Shown one piece after another: positions 1 through 12,900 of a stretch of 64,000 bases of DNA (the stretch's first letter is position 1; each line of letters opens with the position of its first letter). The notes under the pieces were generated by a model. The model saw nothing but the letters and a program-made list of their open reading frames with translations. It did not search any database and was not told where the DNA came from. The position numbers were made by a program, and so were the translations under genes. This DNA comes from Ostrinia nubilalis (taxonomy: Eukaryota; Arthropoda; Insecta; Lepidoptera; Crambidae), in contig NC_087108.1 in NCBI RefSeq assembly GCF_963855985.1, positions 12,852,001-12,916,000 of the forward strand, in the 5' to 3' direction.

Positions 1-373
1 AAATTTACGGGAATTATTCCGGTTAGGGCATACGTGGGGATACGGATCAAACACGTGGCGTCCATGTGTTGGATAAAAAGTATTTCATTATTATCAAGTG
101 GCTTATAGTGTATCCCAATGTTGGGCAAAGCCCTACCCACTGTCATACCATTCATTTCGGTCTTATGTAAAATAAATCTATTCCGTTACACACATTGCGT
201 TTCACACATTGCGGCCCGCCGGCCGGGGCGCTTGACGACAGCTGCGTGGCTCGTACCATGGTACTCAGTGCGCGTTGTGACAAACGACGCCCGCCATACA
301 GAATGCGATAATTAAGCGACAGTCGCTATTGCAAGACATTTCATAATATTTATCAACTCTCGGCGAACAGATT
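1..373. other. Intron downstream of exon 21, nothing recognised
   Basis: The next Usp32 exon (after the Cys-rich block) was looked for on the minus strand and not seen. A short frame at 118-315 has no family features. Confidence 0.5.
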
Positions 374-449
374 TTATACACACGACGTCAGCTGTATACA
401 TGCGACGTCCGCTGTACAATATACAAGTCGGGTGCTGTACACTGCCGCG

Positions 450-893
450 GTGACGTCACAGTACTCACGGCAGCACAGCACGAGCGGCGCGGCGTGCGTG
501 GGCAGCGCGCAGCCGCGGCACAGCGCGGGCCAGGCGCAGGCGCCGCACCACGCGCCCGCGGTGACGTCACAGTACTCACGGCAGCACAGCACGAGCGGCG
601 CGGCGTGCGTGGGCAGCGCGCAGCCGCGGCACAGCGCGGGCCAGGCGCAGGCGCCGCACCACGCGCCCGCGGTGACGTCACAGTACTCACGGCAGCACAG
701 CACGAGCGGCGCGGCGTGCGTGGGCAGCGCGCAGCCGCGGCACAGCGCGGGCCAGGCGCAGGCGCCGCACCACGCGCCCGCGGTGACGTCACAGTACTCA
801 CGGCAGCACAGCACGAGCGGCGCGGCGTGCGTGGGCAGCGCGCAGCCGCGGCACAGCGCGGGCCAGGCGCAGGCGCCGCACCACGCGCCCAGA
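450..893 (-). repeat. 111-bp tandem array over the exon 21 donor (4 copies)
   Basis: GTGACGTCAC recurs at 450, 561, 672 and 783. On the gene strand each unit is about 87 bases of exon 21 from the WCGACAW codons to the donor, plus about 24 bases of intron. The period is 37 codons and the frame through the whole array is open, so unspliced RNA would encode a 37-residue repeat. Copies look identical by eye. Confidence 0.97.
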
Positions 894-947
894 GGCCCGC
901 TCACCAGCCGCAGCGTGAACGGGAACTCGTAGCCCAGGCTGTCGTCG
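802..947 (-). CDS. Usp32: Usp32 exon 21: Cys-rich block of the peptidase domain
   Basis: Encodes [20 protein letters not shown] and [14 protein letters not shown], matching human DDSMGYQYPFTLRVV and CAWCPWYRFCRGC. The acceptor is GTATACAG; the first donor is CTGCC|GTGAGTACTGTGACGTCAC, phase 1. Three further copies of its last part and donor follow at 111-bp spacing. The next coding exon is not seen before the left edge of the window. Confidence 0.94.
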
Positions 948-3900
948 CTGTATACATTATTATTAAAATTTTATTTATTATTAAAAACTGTAATAAGTCT
1001 TCGACAGTCGACGAGACAATGACGACGTCAGACAGAAATATGGGATTTTTGTGTCATTGAAATTCATTGCAGTGATCCAGATGTCGTCTAGATCAGCGGT
1101 TCCCGAATGGTGGTCCGCGGAACCCTGGGGTTCCGTGGAAAGGCCGCAAGGGTTAAGTAAAAAATATTATCCCACGTTTCGTGACCGACGTTGTTCGCTC
1201 GCATCGACTTGTTTACGCACAAGGGAGGGGCAGGGCGTGCGGGCGGAGTAGTACGGGGGTTCCGCTAGGAAAAGTATAATCAATTAGGGTTCCTTGGCAA
1301 AAAAAATTTGGGAAACCCTGGTCTAGATAAATGCTCGACAAAGGAGTAGAGCACGATAATGTTATCAAAGTAAGATAAATAGTGAATGCGGTCAATCCAA
1401 ACCAGTAGTTGTAGTAGGCGTGGTTCATTGAAGAGTATAATTCCTAAATTACATACACGCGGGCTAACTTGAAGACTACCGGCATTGTATGGTAGGCAGT
1501 AAAGACATCCAAAGGTTGCCACGACAATAATTCTAAAACACGCTAGATTTTTATTTTAAACTCACCAATCAGTGGCATGATTTGACGTTTCGTGCGTAGG
1601 TGGCCTCGCGCTGAGTAGCCTCGAGACCTGTAAGAACGATGGAAGTTATTATTTTCAGTCATTAAAAATGCCAAAACTCTAGGCGAATACTGATTGGACT
1701 TGACTAATATTGAAAAATTGACTTTTGAATTTGTCTTCGCTAACATTCGGAGCCAATAAAACTCAGGTTTGATCAATATTTGATATTATTATAATAATGC
1801 GCCTTATGTACACTGTTCTATGTGCATGTAAGTTTGAAATAAATAAAATAAATGCGAAGGTAAGTAATTTGACAGTAAAAAATAACTATGAAGTTTGAAA
1901 CGTCTGTGATGAAACAATAGCAAATGACATGTACAAGTATTTCGACACAATAAATCTCATTAATGATGGTAAAAATCAGCCAGTACCAGTGAAAGGTTGA
2001 AACCTTTGATTCAAACAAAAGGGAAGATACGGTAAAAGCGTCTCAAATATGTCATGCTTAAATGACGTGGCACGACAGCATTTCTGACAGAACACTCACT
2101 GACAATTTGACATTCGCCATGATGTCAGGGCCTTGTTTTTTCAACAACGTAAGCACATGCCGTATCTTCCCTTTTCATTATACTCTAAGGCAGTCTTTCC
2201 CAAAGTGGGCGATAACGCCCCCTTGTGGGCGCTGCAGGCTTAAAGGAGGGCGGTAAGAGACCCAGAAAAAAAAACGGGACGTTGTTTAGAGGCTTGGGAG
2301 GCTTCATTTACTAGGAGGACTCTTAGACACCGACTGAGCACTCGACACTCGACTACAAATGGGGGCGCTAAAAAGAATTTATTCTCAAAGTGGGCAGTAG
2401 CACAGAATAATAATAAGTACTACGTACAGAAGTTTTACTTCGCGAAGGTATTTAAAAAAATGTATGCTCAATGTCATTAACAATATGGTGTAATCTAGCC
2501 TGTCTCAAGAGTCAAGCACCATTTTGTTGACAAACGTCAGTGATCGGCACTGCGCCGAAGCTATAGGGCTGACTTCGGTAAAATGATGTGACGTGAGGTG
2601 CCAAACTGCGGAAAATGGCGGAGGAAATACATGATTTAGCATGAATTATCATGAATAATATTAACTACATATTTACCTCTCAGTGTCTTGAGGCAACTTA
2701 AAAAGTACATTCTGTGTTTTTATTATTATTTAGGCAGTTAAATACTGCACAGTATTTAGTACCCCATTTTTTTTATTTTCTTCCACCATACACAAGAATA
2801 CGCGTGCGTGAGTCAATGTTCGCTCGTATGTGAGGCCTTGTCGAATAGTATCCTGTAGGTGGGCCATCGTGCGTGTTTTGTTTTCGATGTAAACTCGCGG
2901 AGATGAACAGGCCTGGCAGTAGACAAAATAAGTTCGGGAACCGCTGCTCTAAGGTTACCTGCGTCCAGACGGCGGCGTAGATGTCGCGGCCGCTCATGCC
3001 CTCGCGCAGCCCGACGAGGAGGGGCACGCCGAACAGCGCCGGCTTGCAGCGCTGCGACGACAGGAAGTACGCGTCCATGCGGCACTGCTTCCTGAGGGAC
3101 CATACGGGACTTGACACACTAGTCCAGGGTTTCCCAAACTATGGGTCGCGAGCGAACATTGAGTGGGCCCTGCCTGTAGAACAACACACCACACTACCGA
3201 TCCAACCGCTTGGCAGCGGGCGAAATTTCCTATACTAGGTGGGTCCCGAGTTTGGGAACTTGTATTAGTAGATGCGTTTGGGAACCAGACAACTTTGGGA
3301 ACCACTGCACTAGTCAATGACACATGTTTTTGAGCTGTCAAAACGAGGCTCTCCCATAGATTTTGTGTAGCAAAAACAAACTAAGGTTTACTGTTTATTT
3401 GAAAGATTCATTTTTGCTGCAAAATAGTACTTATTGCAAATTCATAAGACTCTAGCTTATTTTGATGTGTTGTGTGTACCAAAAAATTTTCAGGTGCCGA
3501 AAAACTAGTGGCTTCAGTGATAGTTGCGCGAATGTTTTTTTTAAACTGTGTCTGGCTGTGGTGACAACAAAACAAATATATTTTGAGAGGCAGTTTTTAT
3601 AACAAAAAACCTCATTTACCGTTCATTCTCATTAATTTTTGACAGGATACAAGATTGATTTCTACAATAAATCAATTTGAACAATAATAACATCTATTTC
3701 AACACTCAAGGATCGATCTTAGAAAAACCAGAACACATTTGAAAGAAAATTAAACCTGTAAAGCCCGGTCCATGAGCACGTAGAATTTTGTCCAATGACC
3801 CCAAGCTACCCATCCTTATGGATCGCGCGTAACTATATTGCTGTCGCGACTGTGCGACTGGCACCCGCTGTGAGTGTGCGAGCGCGATAGCAACATAATT

Positions 3901-6900
3901 ACGCGCGAGCGATAAGGATGGGTAGCTTGGGGTCATTGGACAAAATTCTACGTGCTCACAGACCAGACTATAGTAGGCAGACATCCTACACTGACCTGTG
4001 CACTGCGACCAGGTACTGTATCCGTCCGACCTGCACGTGTCCGGTCGGCGCGTCCAGCCCACACATGTTCGAGGGCGACGAGCCGAAGCGCGCCTTGCCC
4101 AGCGCTGGGCTGCCCGGCTTGAGCGTCAATGACCGCACGCTGAGCGTGGGCGAGCCGTTGTCTATGGGTTTTAGAAAAAAAACTTATAAATAGAAAGATC
4201 ATAGACTAAAGTCCAGTCGCCGAGCAGATAGAATTTCGTCCAATGAACCCAAAATACCCATCCTTATCACTCGCACGTAATTATATTGCTGTCGCGCTCG
4301 CACTCACTGCGGCCGCCCGTCGCACAGTCGCGTGATAAGGATGGGTAGCTTTTGGGGTCATTGGACGAAATTCTATCTACTCGGCGACCGGACTTTACAT
4401 TTTGTAGCCCTTTAAGTTATCATCAATAGATCAATTTTATTGTTACCGCGGTCTCATGGAACCGCTTCGGATTCCACGAGATAGCAAAACTATTTTCGCT
4501 CTAATTAAATTTAAATTATTGAACCCAGTGCCGTTGAAGCTCCGACAGTTTCCGTAAAAACTCGAGCATGAGTGACGTTACAATGTCTAATCTTTCTCAT
4601 TGTAAAAAACATATTTTTCGTCACTTTAAATAGAAACCATTGACACTGTACTATCAAGAAATCATTTTGTGACGTCATATCACAAGCATGGCGATCAATC
4701 GTGACGCGTTCGTGTTCACGGGATCTTTTTCAGTTTTTAAATTAATTGAAGAAACATTTTTAAAAAGTTTTTGCATAGACTACAAACATACAATTTTAAA
4801 AATACATTAAAAACGCAGGCCGCTACCAATCGATCAACATGGAAAGCATTGGGGAAGGCCTATGTTCAGCAGTGGCTATCCTATGGCTATGGCTGAAATG
4901 ATGATGAAATTAAAAATGATTTTTTTTTTCAAATACCCATTTCTCTCCGAAGCTCCCTAGGTAGCGTCCGACTGCGCGGGTCCCTACAGGCCTCCTCCGT
5001 GGCGTCGGGCCCATCAGGCCCGTCGGTCGCATCGGGCCCGTCGGCCGCGTCGGGCCTGCTGTAGAAGGCTGAAGGGGGACTCTGCGACATGAGGATCTCG
5101 GAGCGCGATCTCTGGAAGGGCGGGGCGTTAGTATGTTATTGTTGAACGGACAGGGAGAGCTGGCTCGTTGAAAAAGAAATTATGTACTTTTAGGAGTATT
5201 TTTAAAAGATATACACTGGCCATCATAAAAATCGACCCACCCGCGACAAGCACTTTCAAACGTATGCATCCTCACTTCCCACCAATATTACTATACTATA
5301 TTACTATACTATATTACCATTTAAAAGCCTAGTTCTAAACTTCATTTCATTAAAGGAAAAGTTTTTACCCCAAAAATGTGTCTGTAGAAGAATCCAGAGT
5401 CACTTCTTCAAAAAATAGGTAGTTACGCTTGAGCCAACTTTTATGGCTATAAAACTGTTAAGTTGGGATTAATCGCTATCCATCTGTTAAAGAGGACACG
5501 TGAGATCATTATTTGGTTTTATAACCATAAAAATTGGTCTAATTGATCCCAGAGGTGAGCCCAAAGTGAGGTCTTTTTTCAAGTTTTTCAAGTCACATTT
5601 ATTGTATATGTTATCGTTTATTAGGAAATGCAATGTGTTTTTCTTTAAGGATATTTATTGGGCTTTCAAATGACACCAATATTGTTGGGGCACCATGATT
5701 GTGTCAGTAGAAACGAGTTTTCCTGTAAAACGTAGGTGGGCCGGTTTTTGTGATGACCAGTATAGAAACGATGTAAGTAATTTTAGAGGTATTTTCAAAA
5801 GATAAATACTTGTACTAACTTTCGATAAACAACATGGCTACTCCGATACGCTGTTTACGTAGTTTCAAGTTTATCACCGTCGCTCATGCTCGCATCTCGC
5901 TTGGCAAGAGAGGGAAGGCGACATTCGAAACTACGGATAACGTTTATCAGAGTAACCTTACAGTATCGTAATTATTTTTAACATAGCTTTTCAACGAAAG
6001 ACCATTATTTTAATCAGCCACCGAATTACAGTGGTAACTAGATGTGACGGATGATTAAATTGCATCTTAGCTTGCACTTATCACTAAATTCCAAATTGAC
6101 TATTTATGAAGTGAAAAAGTTAAGTTTGCAAACAAGGGACATTACTTGAAGTTATGATTAAAAATTGTGACTAATTAGTTGATGTACGAACCAGCTCAAG
6201 TTTTTATAAGACTAAATGCCCGTAACCTATACAAAAATCTACCTTTCTACTATACACAAAATAGCCTACACACAGCATAGCAGGAGGAATATTTCCACAA
6301 ATCAAAAACAAACAATGGGTGGATGATCGGATGATTTTATCTACAGTTCTAACTACTGATGTTTCAAGACAAGTCCAAATACCTACCGATCGCTATATGT
6401 CTGCCTCGTTCTATTAGAGTACTAAAATGCTTTCATGCATACTTTGTAAGATCAAAAGAACACACATAGAACGATTCAGTGGTAAATTCAATTCGTTGAA
6501 TGCAGAATTTCGACAATCAGGGGTGATTCACACAGGAGGGATGAAGAATGCAACAAAATCGCGGGTTCGAAGCGAGATAAAGCGAAGCTATTTCACATTT
6601 GAGCATTATAAAAAGGCTTGAGTACAATATGATTTAAACAAGGTTTTTGAGATTTTGTCGCTTTTTTCATCGTTCATGTGTGAACCAACATTTTTTTTAC
6701 TACAAAACAATGAAAACTTCAATAATAACGAAACACCAAACAAATACATTTCAAAATCGTGTATCAGACTTGAACAGGATAGAATGATGTGTGTAAGAGA
6801 TTTTTGTACTGTAATTTCAACCAACAAAATGTTATGAAAGTCTACTTTGGAACTATGTACAAAAGTTACAGTGAGTTGGACGTTTACTTACTGGGTCCCA

Positions 6901-9900
6901 CGTTTATGTACAATTGAACAGACACAAGGTACACACCGGATTAGGATTATGTACATTCGTAATATTGTTAGATCCCCCAATTTTAGTTAGATTCTCCCAA
7001 TCATTATTACCATTTTAGTAGATAGTTTTTAGATATCTGTTAACCCTCACCGACTTCATTTTTTATCATATTAAAATGTGGTATCAACCAAAAATTAATA
7101 AACTTAAAAATAATGTTAATTTGTATACTTTATAAGTGACGTGTACTACTAATGGTTCGTGTTGTTATTTATCTTTTGGTTTTGAGCTGTAAATCTTAAC
7201 AAAATTTTGTACAATGTTATTTTAAAATTACTTTTTACATTTACTTAGGTTTTCTTTGTGGCCGGTCTTGTAATCCAATCTAAAAAACTGAAAAATTTGG
7301 AACTTCAATTTGTGTTTTATATAAAATTGATTGACGAAGTGTTAGTGTAATCCAATATGAAATCGCTCGTAAAATGTTTATCAAACGTCATTATAGTGAT
7401 ATTATGCTTTTAGTTACACACAAAACAATAGTTAATACATTAAAAATAAAGAAAAAAAAACATTTTAATTTAAACTTTAGATTGTCAAAAATAATCAACA
7501 TACGATTAATATTAACCTTTTCAATAACATAATATTATTTTTTCAAATTCAAATTGTGTTTATTTTAGTCACTATTCATTTGAGAACATCTTTATTAATC
7601 TGTTTGACGACGTAAGATTACACGTAACATTTTAGTCGTTAATTGAAAACATTTATCGATTGACAATTATGTTACAGTCAGCGTAAAATAGATCGTGATA
7701 CCCAACAAGTAGCAAAAAAGATCGCAACACGTCTTTGTTACAATGAGGATTTTCGCGAATGAAAGATCCGCTAGATGGCGGGACGTGGATGTGGGGTCTG
7801 ACTGCTGCGTGATTGGTGGATTTTGACATATCTATCAATGTCATGTCAAAAATAACCAATCATGCAGCATTTGGACCTCGCGTCTACGTATTTAATCTTG
7901 AAGAAGTTTAAGAATCTAGAGAATGCCACATGGCATTAAGCTTGCCTGTTGTACCACTATTTTTTGTGTGCAATAAAATAAAGATTTTAAATAAATATAA
8001 TGATATCGTTCGAAATAAAAGCATTTATGCGTTTCTGAAAATAAATAACAGAATTAACATTCAAAGCTCTTATTCCGTTTCATTAACCGATTTAAAACAA
8101 TATTTAACATTTTATCGGTAATTTATAAAATACATCTCCATGACACATGACATGCTCGTGTCACATGACATTTTACTCTTAAAGAAAAAATAAACCAAAG
8201 ACAACCTCAAAATAGGTTTTCTTTACATAAATAAATATTTCCATCTGGCGGATTTTTCATTCGCGAAAACCCTAATTGGAATAAAGCTGTGTTGTCAACT
8301 TTTTGGCCACTTTGAGAGTCACGAACTTTTTGACGCTGACTGTACCTAGACATGTGTGTGCGCTGTACTATCGGCCACAGTTCGAGCTATCCATTTCCAT
8401 TTTTTCTCTCGCTCTCATCAAATGGTGACTCTTTGCGATAGAGCGAGACACATGACCGGGATGGGTAGCTGGAAATTTGGCCGATAGTATAGATCGTTTC
8501 ATCCACGCAGACGCGCCCCACCATTCTTCCGCTAATGTTTGAGTGTTATCGGTACATCTAAATCATCCATGAGTGCACACGCACACTACAATAATGCCGC
8601 TCGGATTGCTCGGATCAAACTCCCCGCATCCCGCGCGACCTCGATCGAAATAGACATGTTGACACCACCAATCAATTGACGTACTTTTTAAAACTGTCAA
8701 AACGAAACTCTCCCATAGATTTTGTATGGCGCTACAAGCAAGTGACGTCACTATTTTGTCAACTCTATTAAACTACTTTTTTCTATTACAATGCGACCAA
8801 AAATCGTAATTTACAGGTAATTTAAAATTAATTAAGTTTTTAAGACCAGAATGAAGTGTCTTTTTAGAAAAGTTTTGATTTCGAATTATTGGGGAATGGT
8901 GTCAAACTGTCTATTGGTGGGGCGCGTCTTCGTGGATGAAGCGACTGTACGTGTGTATTGTGTGTGTGTGTGTGTGTCCGTGCGCGTGCTAACCTTGAAG
9001 CAGAAGAGTGCGGGCATGCAGAGTGAGGAAGCGGGGCCGCGCGGCGCACTCACCTCCGCCCACGCCGCCTCCGCGCCGCTCCAGCCTACACACGGTATGT
9101 TTCATTAATTAAAATAAAACGTATTAGTGAGTACTAATTTAGGAAAACATTTTTAGCATCAATCCGATTTATCAATCAACAAAAACATCTCAACATTAAA
9201 CAAAATTGCCTACAAAAAATGTTAACATTAAACAGTGACATGAGGTAAGAGCACTGGACTTGGTCTGTTGTCTTTTAACAACTACTACTTCTATTTTTTT
9301 CTTCTTTTACTGAAAATGAGAAACACTTTGATCAAATGTGGTCTTGGCTGAGATATTTGATTAGTTTCGGTACTGGTACTGAGCTTTTTCAAAGAAAAAG
9401 CGGATAGGCACTTACTGTCAATGTGCAATGTCCTAGGCATGTCATAATGCCTAGGACATTGCACATTAGCTATGTTTCCGGAGCGGTAGGACCACTCCTG
9501 CTTTTCCCCAATCGTTCGTTTCAATTAAATGACGTCCACTGTTGGACAAAGGTCTCCCGCAAGGATATCCACAACGACAGATCCTGCGTTGCCCGCATCC
9601 AGGTACTTCCCATGACCTTCACCAGATCGACGGCACACTTAGTGGGGGGCCAATATCTCTATGAATAACTAGGCGTTGTAAAAGACAAGAGTATGGACAT
9701 CAGGCCTTACCAACTCGTCCAGTTATTGTGTGGGAGTGTCGGCCAACCTCTCTATGTGCGTCTGGTAAATTAGAAAGGGGTCTAACTCCTGAAAATTGAC
9801 TGGACTGTACACAAGTCCAAGTTACGTACGCGTGGCTCGACCTGCACAGCTGTAGTGCGCGGGGGATCACTGTGTGTGGATGTGGTGCGCAGGGGCTCTA

Positions 9901-12900
9901 ATATATACTAATTTTTTTATCATGTTTTTAATGAATTGATGATAATACTGCGCCATTATTATTTATTGTTGCTGGAAACCCATTGAGTGATTTAGTGTCT
10001 GTCAAGACTATACATTTATTTTTTCCATTGAAAATTGATAAGAATTTTCCCCTGAGACCCATTTCTAAATGAGATGAAGATGTTGCCTATTTAAAAGCAA
10101 AAAAGTGCTTTCTTTAAGGGTAGTTAATGATACAGCCTTAGATTAATAAAACCTAGATGGATAGTCTTCATACAAACGCTTCGTCAAGAGTGAGGCAAAA
10201 ATCTTATGTCATTAGTGTCAATTTTGTTGGGGAGTGTAGACAGTGAAGGCGATTTTCCCGAAAGTAGGAAAATTTTTAATACGTTTTTAATTATTTTATA
10301 ACTAACAAAAACAAAACGCATCATGTACTTACTTATTTATTGAATTCAAAGTACCTACCTGATTACAATAAGATAAATCGACTTAAAAGTCTAGATTTCA
10401 TAAAAAAGGAAGTGTATTTGTACGGCGAACAATTGGAAAATAAATTTTCTTGTTACTGGTATCATTCCCGTATTTAATTTTTGAAAGCCAAATTCAGGCA
10501 AAATACGCGTCGAATCGTAGTACTTACTTATGAAATGTAACACTGGTCACTTTCTTTAGTTTTTCTGATGTATTTAGACACCCTTTCACAGCACAAACCG
10601 TCTTAATTAATTAAAAGTCGTCGGACGTGTTTACCAATTTTTCACTTTGACAGTTCATGTGACGTTTACGAGTAAGCCATTCTGGCTCACTAAAATCTGC
10701 CTCACCTTTCGTGCACTGACTATCTATCTAGGTTTTATTAATCTAAGGGGGGGGGGCTCACCGGGCACGCAGGGCGCGTGGTGCGGCGCGGGTAGTGGCG
10801 GCGGCAGCTCGTAGGCATACAGCTGCATGGCCCGCGCGGGGCACACCTTGTGGCCGTCCTCCAGGACACGCCCGATGGTCGCGCCGCTCAGCTCCACCAG
10901 CAGCATCCTGGGGACGCACAAACATCATCAGGCTTGACCCTGGAGTACACGTTTCAATGGCCCTGGAGGACACCGTCGGGTTTTAGTAGGTAAAAGAGTC
11001 CTACATAACTCACTGACTGTCCCCATTGGCCAGTGCATTTACCGACGCAAAAAAGGAGCATACAGTAGAGGGCAAAAATCCTGTCTCGCGGTGTGAGCGA
11101 GGCTTGCCCCAATACGTGCGATATTTACGATCGCGGGGTGGTGTGTGCTTGAATACGAGAGAGAGAGAGTCGTACACCAGCAAAGTGCGGAGTTAACTCC
11201 ATCGGGTTCGAGCTTCTTTATCAAAATTGGAACAAATTCTCCAAGTAATTTTACAATTTCTGTGTTCCATCTGGGACTTGATGGAATTCTAACCAGCATC
11301 CTAAATCGTTTAATTCTCTAAATGTTTATGCATGGAGTTATTTTATCTATTCAAATCTACTATATAAAAATAAGCCGGTTTTCCTTCCTGACGCTATAAC
11401 TCCAGAACGCACGAACCGATTTCCATGGTCTCGGGCTCCGTGAGGTTTTATAGCCTATAATATAATGTAGTCCACGCGGGCGAAGCCGCGGGCGGGAAGC
11501 TAGTTATAACTAAAATATAAGCTAAAGTTAGTCATAAGACAATGTACATTGAAAAAATGTCTGACAAAAAATGAAAACGAACAAAAGTAGAAGTTTGTGA
11601 ACTCACGAGTCAGGCTCCAGCCCGCACAGTTTCGCCAGCTTCTGCTTGAGGTCCAGGTACGTGCCCTCCGAGTGCACGCGCACGCCGTACTTCACCGGCA
11701 CCGAGCCGTCCAGCAGGATCACTGCAAGCAAACACTTTACTATCAAGCGGCGCTCGGGGCGGAGCGGCGAACGCGAACAATGCTCGCGAGCATACGTTCG
11801 CGATCTTTTGACTCTAGTAACTTGCTAATAGAGTTGGACTTGGGGCCACGAAGGGTAAGCTCCTGTCACTCGTCAGTGACGCCAACTAAGGAATGCAAAA
11901 TACAGTAGCCCTCATCATTTATACAGTCTGCTGTGTGTTTCTATCGTCACACGAATTAAGGCAATTTTGGGTTTATATCAATGGCACTTTTTGCATAAAG
12001 TGTCAACAAGAAAGACAAGTCGATTATTTTGTTTTCTTTCTTCCTTATTGTATGAGTGTTTTCGTCCAAAATGTGATGACTTATGGTTCGGAAACGTGTA
12101 TTCTCACTATAGGCCTTATACAGAAGTTGCACAGCGTGCTATGGAGAGGGCTATGCTCGGTGTTTCTTTACGAGATCGAATCAGAAATGAGGAGATCCGT
12201 AAACGAACTAAAGTCGCTGACATAGCCCGACGGATTAGCAAGCTGAAGTGGCAATGGGCAGCGCACATAGTACGCAGAACTGACGGTCGATGGGGCAGCA
12301 AGGTTCTGGAGTGGAGGCCGCGTACCGGAAAACGCAGGGTGGGACGTCCACCCACAAGGTGGACCGACGACATCATAAAGGTAGCAGGAAGGCGCTGGAC
12401 GCAGGCCGCTACCAACCGGGCAACATGGAAAGCATTGGGGTAGGTCTATGTTCAGCAGTGGACGTCCTATAGCTGATCCCATGATGATGATGTATGAGTG
12501 AAGGTGACGGAGTGTAGCGTGACGGAGTGTAGCGTGACGGAGTGTAGCGTGACGGAGTGTAGCGTGACGGAGTGTAGCGTGACGTACCTCGCACCTCGGC
12601 GCGCACGATGGACTCCATGGGCAGCGGCAGGCTGAGCATGTTGAAGGAGTGTAGCGTGACGGAGTGTAGCGTGACGGAGTGTAGCGTGACGGAGTGTAGC
12701 GTGACGGAGTGTAGCGTGACGGAGTGTAGCGTGACGGAGTGTAGCGTGACGGAGTGTAGCGTGACGTACCTCGCACCTCGGCGCGCACGATGGACTCCAT
12801 GGGCAGCGGCAGGCTGAGCATGTTGAAGGAGTGTAGCGTGACGGAGTGTAGCGTGACGGAGTGTAGCGTGACGGAGTGTAGCGTGACGGAGTGTAGCGTG

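Noticed and set aside
432..1060. Plus-strand frames rich in Ala/Arg/Gln across the 111-bp array
   Set aside because: They are shadows of exon 21 copies on the opposite strand.
8990..9085. A longer exon 16 running to 8991 (ending CTTCAAG before GTTAGC)
   Set aside because: Possible as an alternative donor, but the GTGAGT donor at 9053 is stronger and keeps the phase into exon 17.
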